DNA from: Alysiella sp.
GTDB taxonomy: Bacteria > Pseudomonadota > Gammaproteobacteria > Burkholderiales > Neisseriaceae
Assembly: GCF_030525755.1 (NCBI RefSeq)
Contig: NZ_JAUNEC010000001.1
Span: forward strand, 62,001 to 126,000
DNA length: 64,000 nucleotides
Reading direction: 5' to 3'
Shown: in pieces, positions 16,941 through 26,442 of the stretch
Numbering within the stretch: position 1 is the first letter of the stretch
Layout: every line of letters starts with the position of its first letter
Program-made: the position numbers and the translations under genes
The notes under the pieces: generated by a model
What the model was told of the DNA's origin: nothing
Database searches by the model: none
What the model saw: only the letters and a program-made list of their open reading frames with translations

Positions 16941-18488
16941 ATGCAGCTTAATCCTGCTGAAATCAGTGATTTGCTGAAAGCCAAAATTGAGAACTTGAAT
17001 ACCAAACACGAAATCCGTACGCGTGGTACGGTGATTTCTGTAACAGACGGTATTGTTCGGGTGCATGGCTTGTCAGATGTAATGCAAGGTGAGATGTTGG
17101 AATTTCCAAACAACACTTTTGGCTTGGCAATGAACTTAGAACGCGATTCAGTTGGTGCAGTTGTACTCGGTGAGTATGAACACATCAAAGAAGGCGATGA
17201 AGTGAAATGTACAGGTCGTATTTTGGAAGTACCGATTGGTCGTGAATTGGTTGGTCGTGTTGTGAATGCTTTGGGTCAGCCCATTGATGGTAAAGGTCCA
17301 ATCAATACCAGCAAAACAGCACCTATTGAAAAAATTGCGCCGGGCGTGATTGCACGTCAATCCGTTGACCAGCCTATGCAAACTGGCATTAAAGCAATTG
17401 ATTCAATGGTTCCAGTTGGACGCGGTCAGCGTGAATTGATTATTGGCGACCGTCAAACTGGTAAAACGGCGGTTGCTTTGGACGCGATTGTCAATCAAAA
17501 AGGCACAGGCGTTGTTTGTATTTATGTGGCTGTGGGTCAAAAAGCTTCTTCCATTGCCAACGTGGTTCGCAAATTGGAAGAACACGGTGCAATGGCGCAC
17601 ACCATCGTGGTAGCAGCAACTGCATCTGAAGCGGCAGCATTGCAATTTATTGCACCTTATGCAGGCTGCACCATGGGCGAATACTTCCGCGATATTGGCG
17701 AAGATGCGCTGATTGTTTACGATGACTTGTCCAAACAAGCAGTAGCTTATCGTCAAATTTCTTTGCTGTTGCGCCGCCCACCAGGTCGTGAAGCTTACCC
17801 TGGTGATGTATTCTACTTGCACTCTCGCTTGTTGGAACGCGCTGCGCGTATCAATGCCGATGAAGTGGAAAAATTGACCAATGGCGAAGTAAAAGGCAAA
17901 ACAGGTTCTTTGACTGCCTTACCCATTATTGAAACACAAGCTGGCGACGTATCTGCATTCGTACCCACTAACGTGATTTCCATTACTGACGGTCAAATTT
18001 TCTTGGAAACCGATTTGTTCAATTCAGGTATTCGCCCCGCAATCAATGCAGGTATTTCGGTATCTCGCGTGGGTGGTGCAGCTCAAACCAAAGTCATCAA
18101 AAAATTGGGTGGCGGCATTCGTTTGGCATTGGCACAATACCGTGAATTGGCAGCGTTCTCACAATTTGCTTCCGATTTGGACGATGCAACACGCAAACAA
18201 TTGCAGCACGGCGAAGTGGTTACTGAATTGATGAAACAAAAACAATTCAATACCTTAAATACGGCTGAAATGGCATTGACTTTATGGGCAATCAATAACG
18301 GTTCATATTCTGATGTGCCTGTATCAAAAGCTTTGGCTTTTGAGGCTGATTTCTTGGCGTATGTGCGTTCGCAACACAGTGATTTGCTTGATGCAGTAAA
18401 TGCAGCAGGTGCATTGTCTGATGAACAAGAGAAAACACTGACAGAAGCCATGAAAGTGTTTAAGACTTCTAACAAATACGCGGCTTAA
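16941..18488 (+). CDS. atpA: ATP synthase subunit alpha
   Basis: A 515-residue F1 subunit with the non-catalytic nucleotide sites. The P-loop GDRQTGKT and the arginine-finger region NVISITDGQIFLETDLFNSG followed by RPAINAGISVSRVGG are visible. It starts 10 bases after atpH behind GGAG. Confidence 0.98.
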   Translation: MQLNPAEISDLLKAKIENLNTKHEIRTRGTVISVTDGIVRVHGLSDVMQGEMLEFPNNTFGLAMNLERDSVGAVVLGEYEHIKEGDEVKCTGRILEVPIGRELVGRVVNALGQPIDGKGPINTSKTAPIEKIAPGVIARQSVDQPMQTGIKAIDSMVPVGRGQRELIIGDRQTGKTAVALDAIVNQKGTGVVCIYVAVGQKASSIANVVRKLEEHGAMAHTIVVAATASEAAALQFIAPYAGCTMGEYFRDIGEDALIVYDDLSKQAVAYRQISLLLRRPPGREAYPGDVFYLHSRLLERAARINADEVEKLTNGEVKGKTGSLTALPIIETQAGDVSAFVPTNVISITDGQIFLETDLFNSGIRPAINAGISVSRVGGAAQTKVIKKLGGGIRLALAQYRELAAFSQFASDLDDATRKQLQHGEVVTELMKQKQFNTLNTAEMALTLWAINNGSYSDVPVSKALAFEADFLAYVRSQHSDLLDAVNAAGALSDEQEKTLTEAMKVFKTSNKYAA

Positions 18489-18522
18489 TCCCCGAGTGAT
18501 TTTTACAGAAGGAGTCTGAAAC

Positions 18523-19401
18523 ATGGCAGTTGGAAAAGAGATTCTTACCAAGATTCGCAGCGTACAAAATACGCAAAAAATCACCAAAGCGATGCAAATG
18601 GTATCAACCTCTAAAATGCGCAAGACTCAAGAACGCATGCGTTTGGCAAGACCTTATGCCGAAAAAGTCAGATTGGTGATGAACCAACTTGCCCAAACCA
18701 ATGAATACCATGGTTTGAAAATGTTGGAAAGCCGCAGCGAAATCAAGCGTGTGGGTTTCGTTCTGATTACCACCGACAAAGGTTTATGTGGTGGCTTGAA
18801 TGCCAATCTGTTGAAAAAATTCTTTGCCCAAGTACAAGATTACCAACAGCAAGGAATTGAAACAGAAGTGGTGTGTTTGGGCAGCAAAGGCTTGGCAGCT
18901 TGCCAACGCGTGGGTTTGAATGTGGTAGCAAGTTCAACCAACTTGGGCGATACCCCAAAAATGGAAGTTTTGCTTGGCCCTTTGAACGAGTTTTTTAAGC
19001 GTTATGAAAATGGCGAATTGGATACCATTCATTTAATCTACTCTGGTTTCATCAATACCATGAAACAGGAAACACGTTCAGAAGTGTTGTTGCCGATTGG
19101 TCAGCACATTTTGAATGAAAAAGTGGAATCAGACAGTAAGTTTAATTGGGACTATCGTTACGAGCCAAGCCCACAAGTGGTATTGGAATATTTGGTTCGC
19201 CGTTATTTGGAATCTGTGGTTTATCAAGCATTGTGCGACAATATGGCATCAGAACAGGCTGCGCGTATGGTTGCAATGAAAGCAGCAACCGATAATGCGG
19301 GCAATGCCATTAAAGAATTGCGTTTGGTGTACAACAAATCACGTCAAGCAGCAATTACCACAGAATTGTCAGAAATTGTGGCAGGGGCAGCAGCCGTTTA
19401 A
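18523..19401 (+). CDS. atpG: ATP synthase subunit gamma
   Basis: A 292-residue central rotor shaft. The N-terminal helix contains KIRSVQNTQKITKAMQMVS and the C-terminal helix RMVAMKAATDNAGNAI, both family hallmarks. The site AAGGAG lies just upstream of the ATG. Confidence 0.97.
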   Translation: MAVGKEILTKIRSVQNTQKITKAMQMVSTSKMRKTQERMRLARPYAEKVRLVMNQLAQTNEYHGLKMLESRSEIKRVGFVLITTDKGLCGGLNANLLKKFFAQVQDYQQQGIETEVVCLGSKGLAACQRVGLNVVASSTNLGDTPKMEVLLGPLNEFFKRYENGELDTIHLIYSGFINTMKQETRSEVLLPIGQHILNEKVESDSKFNWDYRYEPSPQVVLEYLVRRYLESVVYQALCDNMASEQAARMVAMKAATDNAGNAIKELRLVYNKSRQAAITTELSEIVAGAAAV

Positions 19402-19441
19402 GGCAGCCTGAAACTGTCTGAATAAAGATTAGGATACGATA

Positions 19442-20839
19442 ATGAGCCAAGGCAAAATCGTACAAATCATTGGTGCAGTCGTTGATGTGGAATTTCCACG
19501 CGATGCGATTCCACGCGTTTACGATGCATTGAAACTGGTTGATGTTGAACTGACTTTGGAAGTGCAACAACAATTGGGCGATGGCGTGGTGCGTACCATT
19601 GCGATGGGCAGTACCGATGGTTTGAAACGTGGCTTAGCGGTCAATAATACAGGTGCGCCAATTACTGTGCCTGTGGGTAAGGCTACGCTGGGTCGCATTA
19701 TGGACGTATTGGGTAATCCCGTTGATGAAGCAGGCGATATTGGTGCCGACCAATTCCGTGCGATTCATCAGCCAGCACCTAAATTTGATGAATTGTCCAG
19801 CACAACCGAATTGCTGGAAACAGGCATCAAAGTGATTGATTTACTTTGCCCATTTGCAAAAGGTGGTAAAGTGGGTCTGTTCGGTGGTGCAGGTGTGGGC
19901 AAAACCGTAAACATGATGGAATTGATTAACAACATCGCCAAAGCACACAGTGGTTTGTCCGTATTTGCGGGTGTGGGCGAGCGTACTCGTGAAGGTAATG
20001 ACTTCTACCACGAGATGAAAGATTCCAACGTGTTGGACAAAGTGGCAATGGTTTACGGTCAGATGAATGAACCACCAGGCAACCGTTTGCGTGTTGCTTT
20101 GACAGGTTTGTCTATGGCTGAACATTTCCGTGATGAAAAAGACGAAAATGGCAAAGGTCGCGATGTGTTGTTCTTTGTGGATAACATTTATCGCTACACT
20201 TTGGCAGGTACAGAAGTGTCTGCTTTGTTGGGTCGTATGCCTTCTGCGGTGGGTTATCAACCTACGTTGGCGGAAGAAATGGGTCGTTTGCAAGAGCGCA
20301 TTACTTCTACGCAAACAGGTTCGATTACGTCCATTCAGGCAGTTTACGTTCCTGCGGACGACTTGACTGACCCTTCTCCTGCAACCACATTCGCGCATTT
20401 GGATGCAACGGTTGTATTGAGCCGAGATATTGCTTCTTTGGGTATTTATCCTGCGGTAGACCCATTGGATTCCACTTCACGTCAATTGGACCCCATGGTT
20501 TTGGGTCAAGAGCATTACGATGTGGCGCGTGGCGTTCAATCTACTTTGCAAAAATACAAAGAGTTGCGCGACATCATCGCCATTTTGGGTATGGACGAGT
20601 TGTCTGATGAAGACAAATTGACCGTTATGCGTGCGCGTAAAATCCAACGTTTCTTGTCGCAGCCTTTCCATGTAGCGGAAGTGTTTACAGGTTCGCCTGG
20701 TAAATATGTGGCATTGCGCGATACGATTGCTGGCTTTAAAGCCATTCTCTCTGGCGAATACGACCACCTGCCTGAACAAGCATTCTACATGGTAGGCGGT
20801 ATTGAAGAAGCTGTTGAGAAAGCGAAAACATTAGGCTAA
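19442..20839 (+). CDS. atpD: ATP synthase subunit beta
   Basis: A 465-residue catalytic F1 subunit. The P-loop GGAGVGKT, the catalytic GERTREG segment and the Walker B region VLFFVDNIYRYTLAGTEVSA are present; the DELSEED-type acidic loop reads DELSDED. A DUS-derived half site lies just before it in the atpG-atpD gap. Confidence 0.98.
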   Translation: MSQGKIVQIIGAVVDVEFPRDAIPRVYDALKLVDVELTLEVQQQLGDGVVRTIAMGSTDGLKRGLAVNNTGAPITVPVGKATLGRIMDVLGNPVDEAGDIGADQFRAIHQPAPKFDELSSTTELLETGIKVIDLLCPFAKGGKVGLFGGAGVGKTVNMMELINNIAKAHSGLSVFAGVGERTREGNDFYHEMKDSNVLDKVAMVYGQMNEPPGNRLRVALTGLSMAEHFRDEKDENGKGRDVLFFVDNIYRYTLAGTEVSALLGRMPSAVGYQPTLAEEMGRLQERITSTQTGSITSIQAVYVPADDLTDPSPATTFAHLDATVVLSRDIASLGIYPAVDPLDSTSRQLDPMVLGQEHYDVARGVQSTLQKYKELRDIIAILGMDELSDEDKLTVMRARKIQRFLSQPFHVAEVFTGSPGKYVALRDTIAGFKAILSGEYDHLPEQAFYMVGGIEEAVEKAKTLG

Positions 20840-20852
20840 TAAGGAGGCTGGC

Positions 20853-21278
20853 ATGAGCATCATGCAAGTTGAAGTGGTAAGTAACGAGAACAGTATTTAT
20901 TCTGGCGAAGCAAGTTTCATTGTGGTGCCAACGGTAAATGGTGAACTGGGTATTTATCCGAGACATGAGCCGATTATGAGCTTGGTTCGTCCTGGTGTAT
21001 TGAGATTAACCAAATCAAGTACAATGGAAGAAGAGTTGGTTGCTGTATCAGGTGGTGTGTTAGAGGTTCAACCTGATAAGGTAACAGTTTTAGCTGATAT
21101 CGTTATTCGCAGTTCAGAGATGGACGCAGAACGTGCTGAAAAGGCTAAGCAGGCTGCATATGAAGCACTAAAAAATGCTTCTGATGATCATTCACAAGCC
21201 AAAGCGCAGGCTGCATTGGCAGCTGCGATTGCTGAATTAAAAGCATTAGAGCATCTTCGTGCTGCACATAAGCATTAA
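20853..21278 (+). CDS. atpC: ATP synthase subunit epsilon
   Basis: A 141-residue regulatory rotor subunit: an N-terminal beta sandwich (IVVPTVNGELGIYPRHEP) and a C-terminal two-helix hairpin rich in Ala, Lys and Glu that can inhibit ATP hydrolysis. It ends the operon; a hairpin terminator follows about 20 bases later. Confidence 0.96.
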   Translation: MSIMQVEVVSNENSIYSGEASFIVVPTVNGELGIYPRHEPIMSLVRPGVLRLTKSSTMEEELVAVSGGVLEVQPDKVTVLADIVIRSSEMDAERAEKAKQAAYEALKNASDDHSQAKAQAALAAAIAELKALEHLRAAHKH

Positions 21279-21297
21279 TTTTTCTTGATTAATATAG

Positions 21298-21335
21298 AAG
21301 AGCCATTTTCCAGTTTAACTGAGGAAGTGGCTCTT
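21298..21335 (+). terminator. Terminator of the atp operon
   Basis: AAGAGCCATTTTCC pairs with GGAAGTGGCTCTT with one bulge, and T/A-rich sequence follows. Confidence 0.8.
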
Positions 21336-21485
21336 TAAAATTTTCATTATAGTGATTGATTTTTCATATTTAACTGGATTTGTTTTACAATTAAGCACTA
21401 TTCTTCAATTAAAATGAACATGTGGTATCGTCATTTCAAATTTAAATAATGCTAAATAATGCTGTGTTGTACTAGGAGCTAATAA

Positions 21486-21558
21486 CAATTCAAAAAAAGC
21501 AAAGGTTTAAAGGTTTTTGTGTGGAAACAACATGTTAAATCTTTGCTTTTTTGAATTG
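21486..21558. terminator. Long-looped A/T-flanked hairpin, probable terminator for the PTS-like gene
   Basis: CAATTCAAAAAAAGCAAAG and its near-complement CTTTGCTTTTTTGAATTG are separated by about 35 bases. The core GCAAAG/CTTTGC with A-runs outside on one strand and T-runs on the other fits a two-way terminator for the convergent gene ending at 21589. A small mobile inverted-repeat element is the alternative. Confidence 0.6.
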
Positions 21559-21588
21559 CCAATAGTCCCTAATGTAGGATTCTGTTTT

Positions 21589-22605
21589 TTATTCGGTTTC
21601 CAGTTTTAAATCGCCAGCGCGTATCCAACCTTTGTGGCGAAAAATGGTTGCGATGAGCCAAGTAAGCAGCGCAGGCAGAAAAAAATGCAATAGGGCAATG
21701 GCAAAATAGGTTTGTGTGTTGTAACCCATGGCTTCTAATGTGCCGATTTGACCAATCAGTCCACTTGTCCCCATGCCTGCGCCTGTAGGGACATTTTTCA
21801 TTTGGAAAATCAGTGTGGCAATTGGTGCGATGAGTGCGCTGCTGATAATAGGTGGTAAGCAAATTTGGGGATTTTTCATGATATTGGGCATTTGCAACAT
21901 ACTTGTTCCCAAGCCTTGACTGATTAAACCACCCCAACGGTTTTCTTTAAAACTCATTACTGCAAAACCCACCATTTGACAACAACAACCTATGGTTGTT
22001 GCGCCTGCTGCCAAGCCATTTAAGTCCAAAGCAATGGCAATGGCAGCACTGGAAATTGGCAAGGTTAATATCATGCCCATTAATATGGCAAGTACAATGC
22101 TCATGATAAACGGTTGTAAATCCACCGACCATGTGATGAAGTTACCGATTTCTTGCATGATTTGCGCTAAAAAAGGACTGACAAATTGGGCTGCGCTTAT
22201 ACCCGTTATGAGACTCACAGCAGGTGTAACCATGATATCCACAGGCGTGGTTTTGCTGACCAATTTGCCCATTTCACTGCCGATGAGGGCTGCTGCAAAT
22301 GCGCCTACTGCACCACCCAAAGATGCACCTGCTAAACCTGTTGCTGTCGCAGTGAGCATAACCAAAGGAGGGGATTTCAAAGCATAAGCTACGCCAACGC
22401 CAATCGCGGCACCCATAGCAGCTTGGGCTTGTGTACCTGTTTCCATTAACCATGTCAGTTGCAGCCATGCGCCCAAATTTTTTAAAATCAAACCGATGAT
22501 TAAGGAAGCAAACAAGCCCAATGCCATGTAATTGAGTGCATCTATGCCATAACGTTGGAATGAGAATTCAATGTTTTGGCGTTGTAAAAAAGTTTTGATG
22601 GACAT
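21589..22605 (-). CDS. PTS EIIC-like / PfoR-type membrane protein
   Basis: A 338-residue inner-membrane protein with about eight to ten hydrophobic helices, Gly/Ala-rich segments (GAAIGVGVAYALKSPPLV) and a late GAGMGTSGLIGQIGT motif. It resembles the family annotated as PTS sugar transporter subunit IIC (EIIC_2) or PfoR in Neisseria. No phosphorylatable IIA/IIB domain and no PTS partner genes are nearby, so sugar transport by a PTS is doubtful and the substrate is unknown. It shares the strand with trpG, separated by a DUS terminator. Confidence 0.75.
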   Translation of the reverse strand: MSIKTFLQRQNIEFSFQRYGIDALNYMALGLFASLIIGLILKNLGAWLQLTWLMETGTQAQAAMGAAIGVGVAYALKSPPLVMLTATATGLAGASLGGAVGAFAAALIGSEMGKLVSKTTPVDIMVTPAVSLITGISAAQFVSPFLAQIMQEIGNFITWSVDLQPFIMSIVLAILMGMILTLPISSAAIAIALDLNGLAAGATTIGCCCQMVGFAVMSFKENRWGGLISQGLGTSMLQMPNIMKNPQICLPPIISSALIAPIATLIFQMKNVPTGAGMGTSGLIGQIGTLEAMGYNTQTYFAIALLHFFLPALLTWLIATIFRHKGWIRAGDLKLETE

Positions 22606-22621
22606 AATGTGAAATTAAGTG

Positions 22622-22648
22622 AGGCTGCCTGAAACGTTCAGGCAGCCT
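22622..22648 (-). terminator. DUS hairpin between trpG and the PTS-like gene
   Basis: AGGCTGCCTGAA (22622-22633) faces TTCAGGCAGCCT (22637-22648) with a three-base loop. It lies just behind trpG in transcript sense. Confidence 0.75.
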
Positions 22649-22659
22649 TGTTTAAGTAT

Positions 22660-23241
22660 TTAAACAGAAAAATGACGGTATTCGTCCAAAAAATTTTGGA
22701 GCATATCCAAGCCGTGTTCGGTCAGCAAACCTTCAGGGTGAAATTGAACGCCCTCAATTGGATAATCTCGGTGTCGCACACCCATGATTTCGCCATCTTC
22801 TGTCCATGCTGTTATCACAAGATGTTCAGGTAAATGGTTGCGTTCAATCGCCAAGCTGTGATAGCGCGTACAAATCACAGGATTAGGTAGATTGCGGAAC
22901 ACGCCGATATGTTTGTGCAACACAGGTGAGATTTTGCCGTGCATCAATGTTTGAGCACGTACCACTTTGCCACCAAACGCTTCACCTATGGTTTGATGCC
23001 CCAAACAAATACCCAAAATTGGGATTTTACCTGCGAAATGACGCATGGCAGCCACCGAAATACCCGCTTCTTTGGGCGAACAAGGACCTGGACCAATTAC
23101 AATATATTGTGGTTTTAAGGTCTCAATTTCTGCCAATGTGATGCCATCATTAGGGAAAACACGCACATCTTCGCCCAACTGTCCTAAAAATTGCACAATG
23201 TTGTAGGTAAAACTGTCGTAATTATCAATAAACAGCAGCAT
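22660..23241 (-). CDS. trpG: Glutamine amidotransferase of anthranilate/aminodeoxychorismate synthase (TrpG/PabA)
   Basis: A 193-residue class I glutamine amidotransferase that supplies ammonia to TrpE or PabB. It begins LLFIDNYDSFTYN; the nucleophile is the Cys in GICLGHQ near residue 79 and the His-Glu pair lies in GVQFHPEG near residue 168. TrpG and PabA cannot be separated from sequence alone, and in many Neisseriaceae one protein serves both pathways. No trpE or pabB is in the window. Confidence 0.9.
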   Translation of the reverse strand: MLLFIDNYDSFTYNIVQFLGQLGEDVRVFPNDGITLAEIETLKPQYIVIGPGPCSPKEAGISVAAMRHFAGKIPILGICLGHQTIGEAFGGKVVRAQTLMHGKISPVLHKHIGVFRNLPNPVICTRYHSLAIERNHLPEHLVITAWTEDGEIMGVRHRDYPIEGVQFHPEGLLTEHGLDMLQNFLDEYRHFSV

Positions 23242-23314
23242 GATTTTTTCTCTTGTGTTGGTGTGATAAACGATGATTTTCAGGCAGCGTGAAAACTCAT
23301 TTCACAAAATTTTC

Positions 23315-23484
23315 AGAACCTGTATTCATAAGATTGATAGATGTATTTTTATTGCAAAATCATGCGAATACAAGGTAGATTTCATGTTGTTGGTGGTTCT
23401 ATTAGCATGAAGATTCAACGTAGTAGGTGCGTGATTGGGCGATAGAAAGTTGCAATTAAGATTGTGATGAATACAGGTTCTCAA
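23315..23484 (-). repeat. Gene-terminal repeat of about 165 bp, copy behind dxs
   Basis: The ends AGAACCTGTATTCAT and ATGAATACAGGTTCT form terminal inverted repeats. Read on the minus strand it shares with the copy behind scpA (52580-52747) the ends, a CGC-CCTACT-CGTTG core and other blocks in the same order. Its first bases are also the last codons of dxs. No reading frame of note is inside. Confidence 0.75.
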
Positions 23485-25357
23485 TACGTTGCAATAATTT
23501 GTCTGCACTCAAATCCAAATTGTCCAAAATCACATTGGCATCGCCATGCTCGGTAACGATGTCGGGAATGCCGCACAGTAAAGTCGGTTTCAGGCAGCCG
23601 TGTTGCGCCAAAACTTCCAAAACCGCGCTGCCTGCACCGCCCATTTGGGCGTTTTCTTCCACGCAAACGATGTAATCGTGCGATTTTGCCAATTTCACAA
23701 TCAAATCAACGTCTAAAGGTTTCACAAAACGCATATCGGCAACGCTGGCGTTTAATTGTTCTGCCACCGCCAAGCTCGGCTGTACCATGCTGCCAAAGGC
23801 GATGATGGCGATTTTTTCGCCTTGTTTGCGGACAATGCCTTTGCCCACTTCCACTGTGTTCAGGCTGCCTGAAACCGCCGCTCCGCAACCCGAACCGCGC
23901 GGATAACGCACCGCACTCGGTTGATTGAGCTGGTAACACGTTGATAATAAAAGGCGACATTCATTTTCATCGCTGGGCGTGGCAATGACCATATTGGGTA
24001 CGCAACGCAAAAAGCTTAAATCGTATGCCCCTGCGTGGGTGGGACCATCTGCGCCCACAATGCCTGCGCGGTCTATGGCAAACATCACGGGCAAATTTTG
24101 CAATGCCACATCGTGCAAAAGCTGGTCGTAGCCGCGTTGCAAAAAGGTGGAGTAAATCGCCACCACAGGTTTGGCACCGCGACACGCCAAGCCTGCGGCA
24201 AAAGTAACCGCGTGTTGCTCGGCAATGCCCACGTCAAAATAGCGTGTGGGAAATTGTTGTTCAAATTCCACCAAGCCACTGCCTTCGCGCATGGCAGGTG
24301 TGATGGCGATGAGCCGTTCATCGGCGGCGGCTTGGTCGCACAGCCATTGTCCGAAAATTTGGGTGTAGGTGGGTTTGGGTTTGGCGGTTTCGTCTTTCAG
24401 GCTGCCTGAAACAGGGGTTTTGCCAATGGCGTGGTATTTCACGGGGTCGTTTTCCGCCAATTTGTAGCCCTGACCTTTTTTTGTGATGATGTGCAGCAGT
24501 TGAGGACCTTTGCGTTGGCGTAAATCTTTTAATACATCAATCAGTTGGGGCAGATTGTGTCCATCAATCGCGCCCGTGTATTCAAAACCAAAATTTTCAA
24601 ACAGCGACAACGATTGTTTGATGTGTTCACTTTCGCTGGCGATGGCTTTGAATTTGTGTTCGGCTTTTTCGGCGATTTCTTTAACGGGTTCTTTGACAGG
24701 CGCAGGCAGCTTGTCCAACACTTTATTGGATTGCTGTTTCAATTCGTGCAACACGCCGTGCCAATCGCGCATCACGTTTCGCGCCAAATATTTGGGCAAA
24801 GCCCCCACATTGGGCGAAATGGACATTTCATTGTCGTTCAAAATCACCAATAAATTCACGTCCATATCACCAGCGCAATTTAAGGCTTCAAAGGCTTGAC
24901 CTGCCGTCATTGCGCCATCGCCAATGATTGCCACGCTGCGTGCAGGGCTGCCTGAAAGTTTGTCTGCCACCGCCATGCCCAAAGCCGCGCCAATGGACGT
25001 GGACGAATGCCCCACGCCAAAATCATCGTATTCGCTTTCGCTGCGTTTGGGAAAGCCTGCCAAGCCACCGTATTGGCGTATGGTGTCCATGCGGTTTTTG
25101 CGCCCTGTCAAAATTTTGTGGGGATAGGATTGGTGTCCCACGTCCCAAACCAAATGGTCTTCGGGGGTGTTATAAACGTGGTGCAAGGCGATGGTCAATT
25201 CAATCACGCCCAAATTGCTGGCAAAGTGTCCGCCTGATTTGGAAACGCTGTCCAACAAAAATTCGCGCAATTCGCTGGCGAGTTGGGGCAGTTGGTTTCT
25301 CGGAATTTGGCGCAGGTCTTGTGGACTATTGATGTTATCAAGTAAGGGCGTGTTCAT
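23456..25357 (-). CDS. dxs: 1-deoxy-D-xylulose-5-phosphate synthase
   Basis: A 633-residue thiamine diphosphate enzyme that joins pyruvate and glyceraldehyde 3-phosphate, the first step of the MEP isoprenoid pathway. Visible: GDGAMTAGQAFEALN and NDNEMSISPNVG (thiamine/Mg site), then the transketolase-type middle domain with EQHAVTFAAGLA and the C-terminal domain. In-frame DUS sequences encode SGSL-type peptides in loops (PVSGSLKDET, AAVSGSLNTV). The last residues, IENLYSSQS, are read from the end of the 165-bp repeat, so the native C-terminus has been replaced or extended. Confidence 0.96.
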   Translation of the reverse strand: MNTPLLDNINSPQDLRQIPRNQLPQLASELREFLLDSVSKSGGHFASNLGVIELTIALHHVYNTPEDHLVWDVGHQSYPHKILTGRKNRMDTIRQYGGLAGFPKRSESEYDDFGVGHSSTSIGAALGMAVADKLSGSPARSVAIIGDGAMTAGQAFEALNCAGDMDVNLLVILNDNEMSISPNVGALPKYLARNVMRDWHGVLHELKQQSNKVLDKLPAPVKEPVKEIAEKAEHKFKAIASESEHIKQSLSLFENFGFEYTGAIDGHNLPQLIDVLKDLRQRKGPQLLHIITKKGQGYKLAENDPVKYHAIGKTPVSGSLKDETAKPKPTYTQIFGQWLCDQAAADERLIAITPAMREGSGLVEFEQQFPTRYFDVGIAEQHAVTFAAGLACRGAKPVVAIYSTFLQRGYDQLLHDVALQNLPVMFAIDRAGIVGADGPTHAGAYDLSFLRCVPNMVIATPSDENECRLLLSTCYQLNQPSAVRYPRGSGCGAAVSGSLNTVEVGKGIVRKQGEKIAIIAFGSMVQPSLAVAEQLNASVADMRFVKPLDVDLIVKLAKSHDYIVCVEENAQMGGAGSAVLEVLAQHGCLKPTLLCGIPDIVTEHGDANVILDNLDLSADKLLQRIENLYSSQS

Positions 25358-25538
25358 GGCAGAAGCAGTGTTATTTTTCTAGCGCGAGATTATAGCCTTT
25401 TCATGGAGAACTGGCTATTTTGTGGAGAAAAATTGGTTTAATCAATCAAAAGGCTGCCTGAAAATGATTTTGTATGCTGGAAATTAAAGTGAGGTGGGTC
25501 TCAGGCAGCTTGGAATAAGCCAAAATCAAAATCAAGCA

Positions 25539-25694
25539 TCAGATTTTGCATGCACCGCCCACGCAATCATCGTCTTCTGTGGCAGTATCTACACCGTTTT
25601 CTACCATAATACCCTCAAATTGAGCCAAAGCCTGTTCCAAATTATCCCAATCTAAATCGGTTTCGTTGTTTGACTGTGTTGTGTTTGGATTCAT
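25539..25694 (-). CDS. Small acidic protein with C-terminal CxxxxC, function unknown
   Basis: A possible 51-residue protein starting MNPNTTQSNNETDLDW and ending DDDCVGGACKI. It is strongly acidic in its second half with two Cys near the end, which could bind a metal or form a disulfide. I do not recognise a family. The frame is open upstream to 25784, but that extension reads through a DUS and looks non-native. It is divergent from tpx, about 150 bases away. The evidence for a real gene is the sensible composition, the ATG and a moderately purine-rich leader; expression is unproven. Confidence 0.55.
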   Translation of the reverse strand: MNPNTTQSNNETDLDWDNLEQALAQFEGIMVENGVDTATEDDDCVGGACKI

Positions 25695-25844
25695 GATGTT
25701 GACCTTAAAAGAAAAGAGAATAAAAAAACAAATGGGGTAATGTGTACCAAATTCAAGTTTACAGGCTGCCTGAAAACTTTTCAAATACCCTAAATTTGGC
25801 TATATTAAACGGTATTTTTCACAACCTTGATATTGAGGAATTTT

Positions 25845-26342
25845 ATGGCACACATTACACTTGGCGGTAACGCTGTAGAATTAGCAGGACAATTCCCACA
25901 AACAGGCGACACGGTCGCGGATTTTGTGTTGGTGGGCAATGATTTGGCTGATGTAAAATTGGCGGATTTTGCGGGCAAACGCAAGATTTTGAACATTTTC
26001 CCCAGCATTGACACAGGCATTTGCGCGACTTCGGTGCGTGTGTTCAATGAAAAAGCCAGCCAATTGGACAACACGGTGGTGTTGTGCATTTCGGGCGATT
26101 TGCCGTTTGCCCAAGCGCGTTTTTGTGGCGCGGAAGGTTTGGACAATGTGAAAACTGTTTCCGCATTCCGTAACCGTGATTTCGCGCAACAAGTGGGCGT
26201 GGCGATGGTTTCGGGCGCATTGGCGGGTTTAACGGCGCGCGCGGTGATTGTCTTGGACGAAAACAATCGCGTTTTGCACAGTGAGCTGGTTCCTGAAATC
26301 AAACAAGAGCCGAATTATGAAGCAGCTTTGGCGGTTTTGTAA
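25845..26342 (+). CDS. tpx: Thiol peroxidase
   Basis: A 165-residue atypical two-Cys peroxiredoxin that reduces peroxides using thioredoxin. The peroxidatic Cys lies in FPSIDTGICATS and the resolving Cys in LPFAQARFCG. The start AHITLGGNAVEL matches Tpx; the frame is open 18 bases further up but that part is not conserved. GAGGAA precedes the ATG. A strong hairpin terminator follows. Confidence 0.95.
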   Translation: MAHITLGGNAVELAGQFPQTGDTVADFVLVGNDLADVKLADFAGKRKILNIFPSIDTGICATSVRVFNEKASQLDNTVVLCISGDLPFAQARFCGAEGLDNVKTVSAFRNRDFAQQVGVAMVSGALAGLTARAVIVLDENNRVLHSELVPEIKQEPNYEAALAVL

Positions 26343-26351
26343 TCAATTGAA

Positions 26352-26395
26352 TTAAAAAAAGCACAGAACAAATGATGATTTTGTTCTGTGTTTTT
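26352..26395 (+). terminator. Terminator after tpx
   Basis: AAAAAGCACAGAACAAA pairs with TTTGTTCTGTGTTTTT with one bulged G, followed by further Ts. Confidence 0.85.
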
Positions 26396-26442
26396 GATTT
26401 TTCAGCTGCCTGAATAATACATCATCAACCAAATAATTCTGA

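Larger units (their letters stand above)
21279..21588. other. Interval between atpC and the PTS-like gene
   Basis: No credible gene here. It holds the atp terminator (21298-21335), an AT-rich stretch with a tandem AAATAATGCT pair near 21449-21463, and a long A/T hairpin (21486-21558) described separately. Confidence 0.6.

Noticed and set aside
21486..21558. Small RNA gene or mobile inverted-repeat element after the atp operon
   Set aside because: The short GC core with A-run and T-run flanks is explained more simply as a two-way terminator; no second copy was seen in the window.
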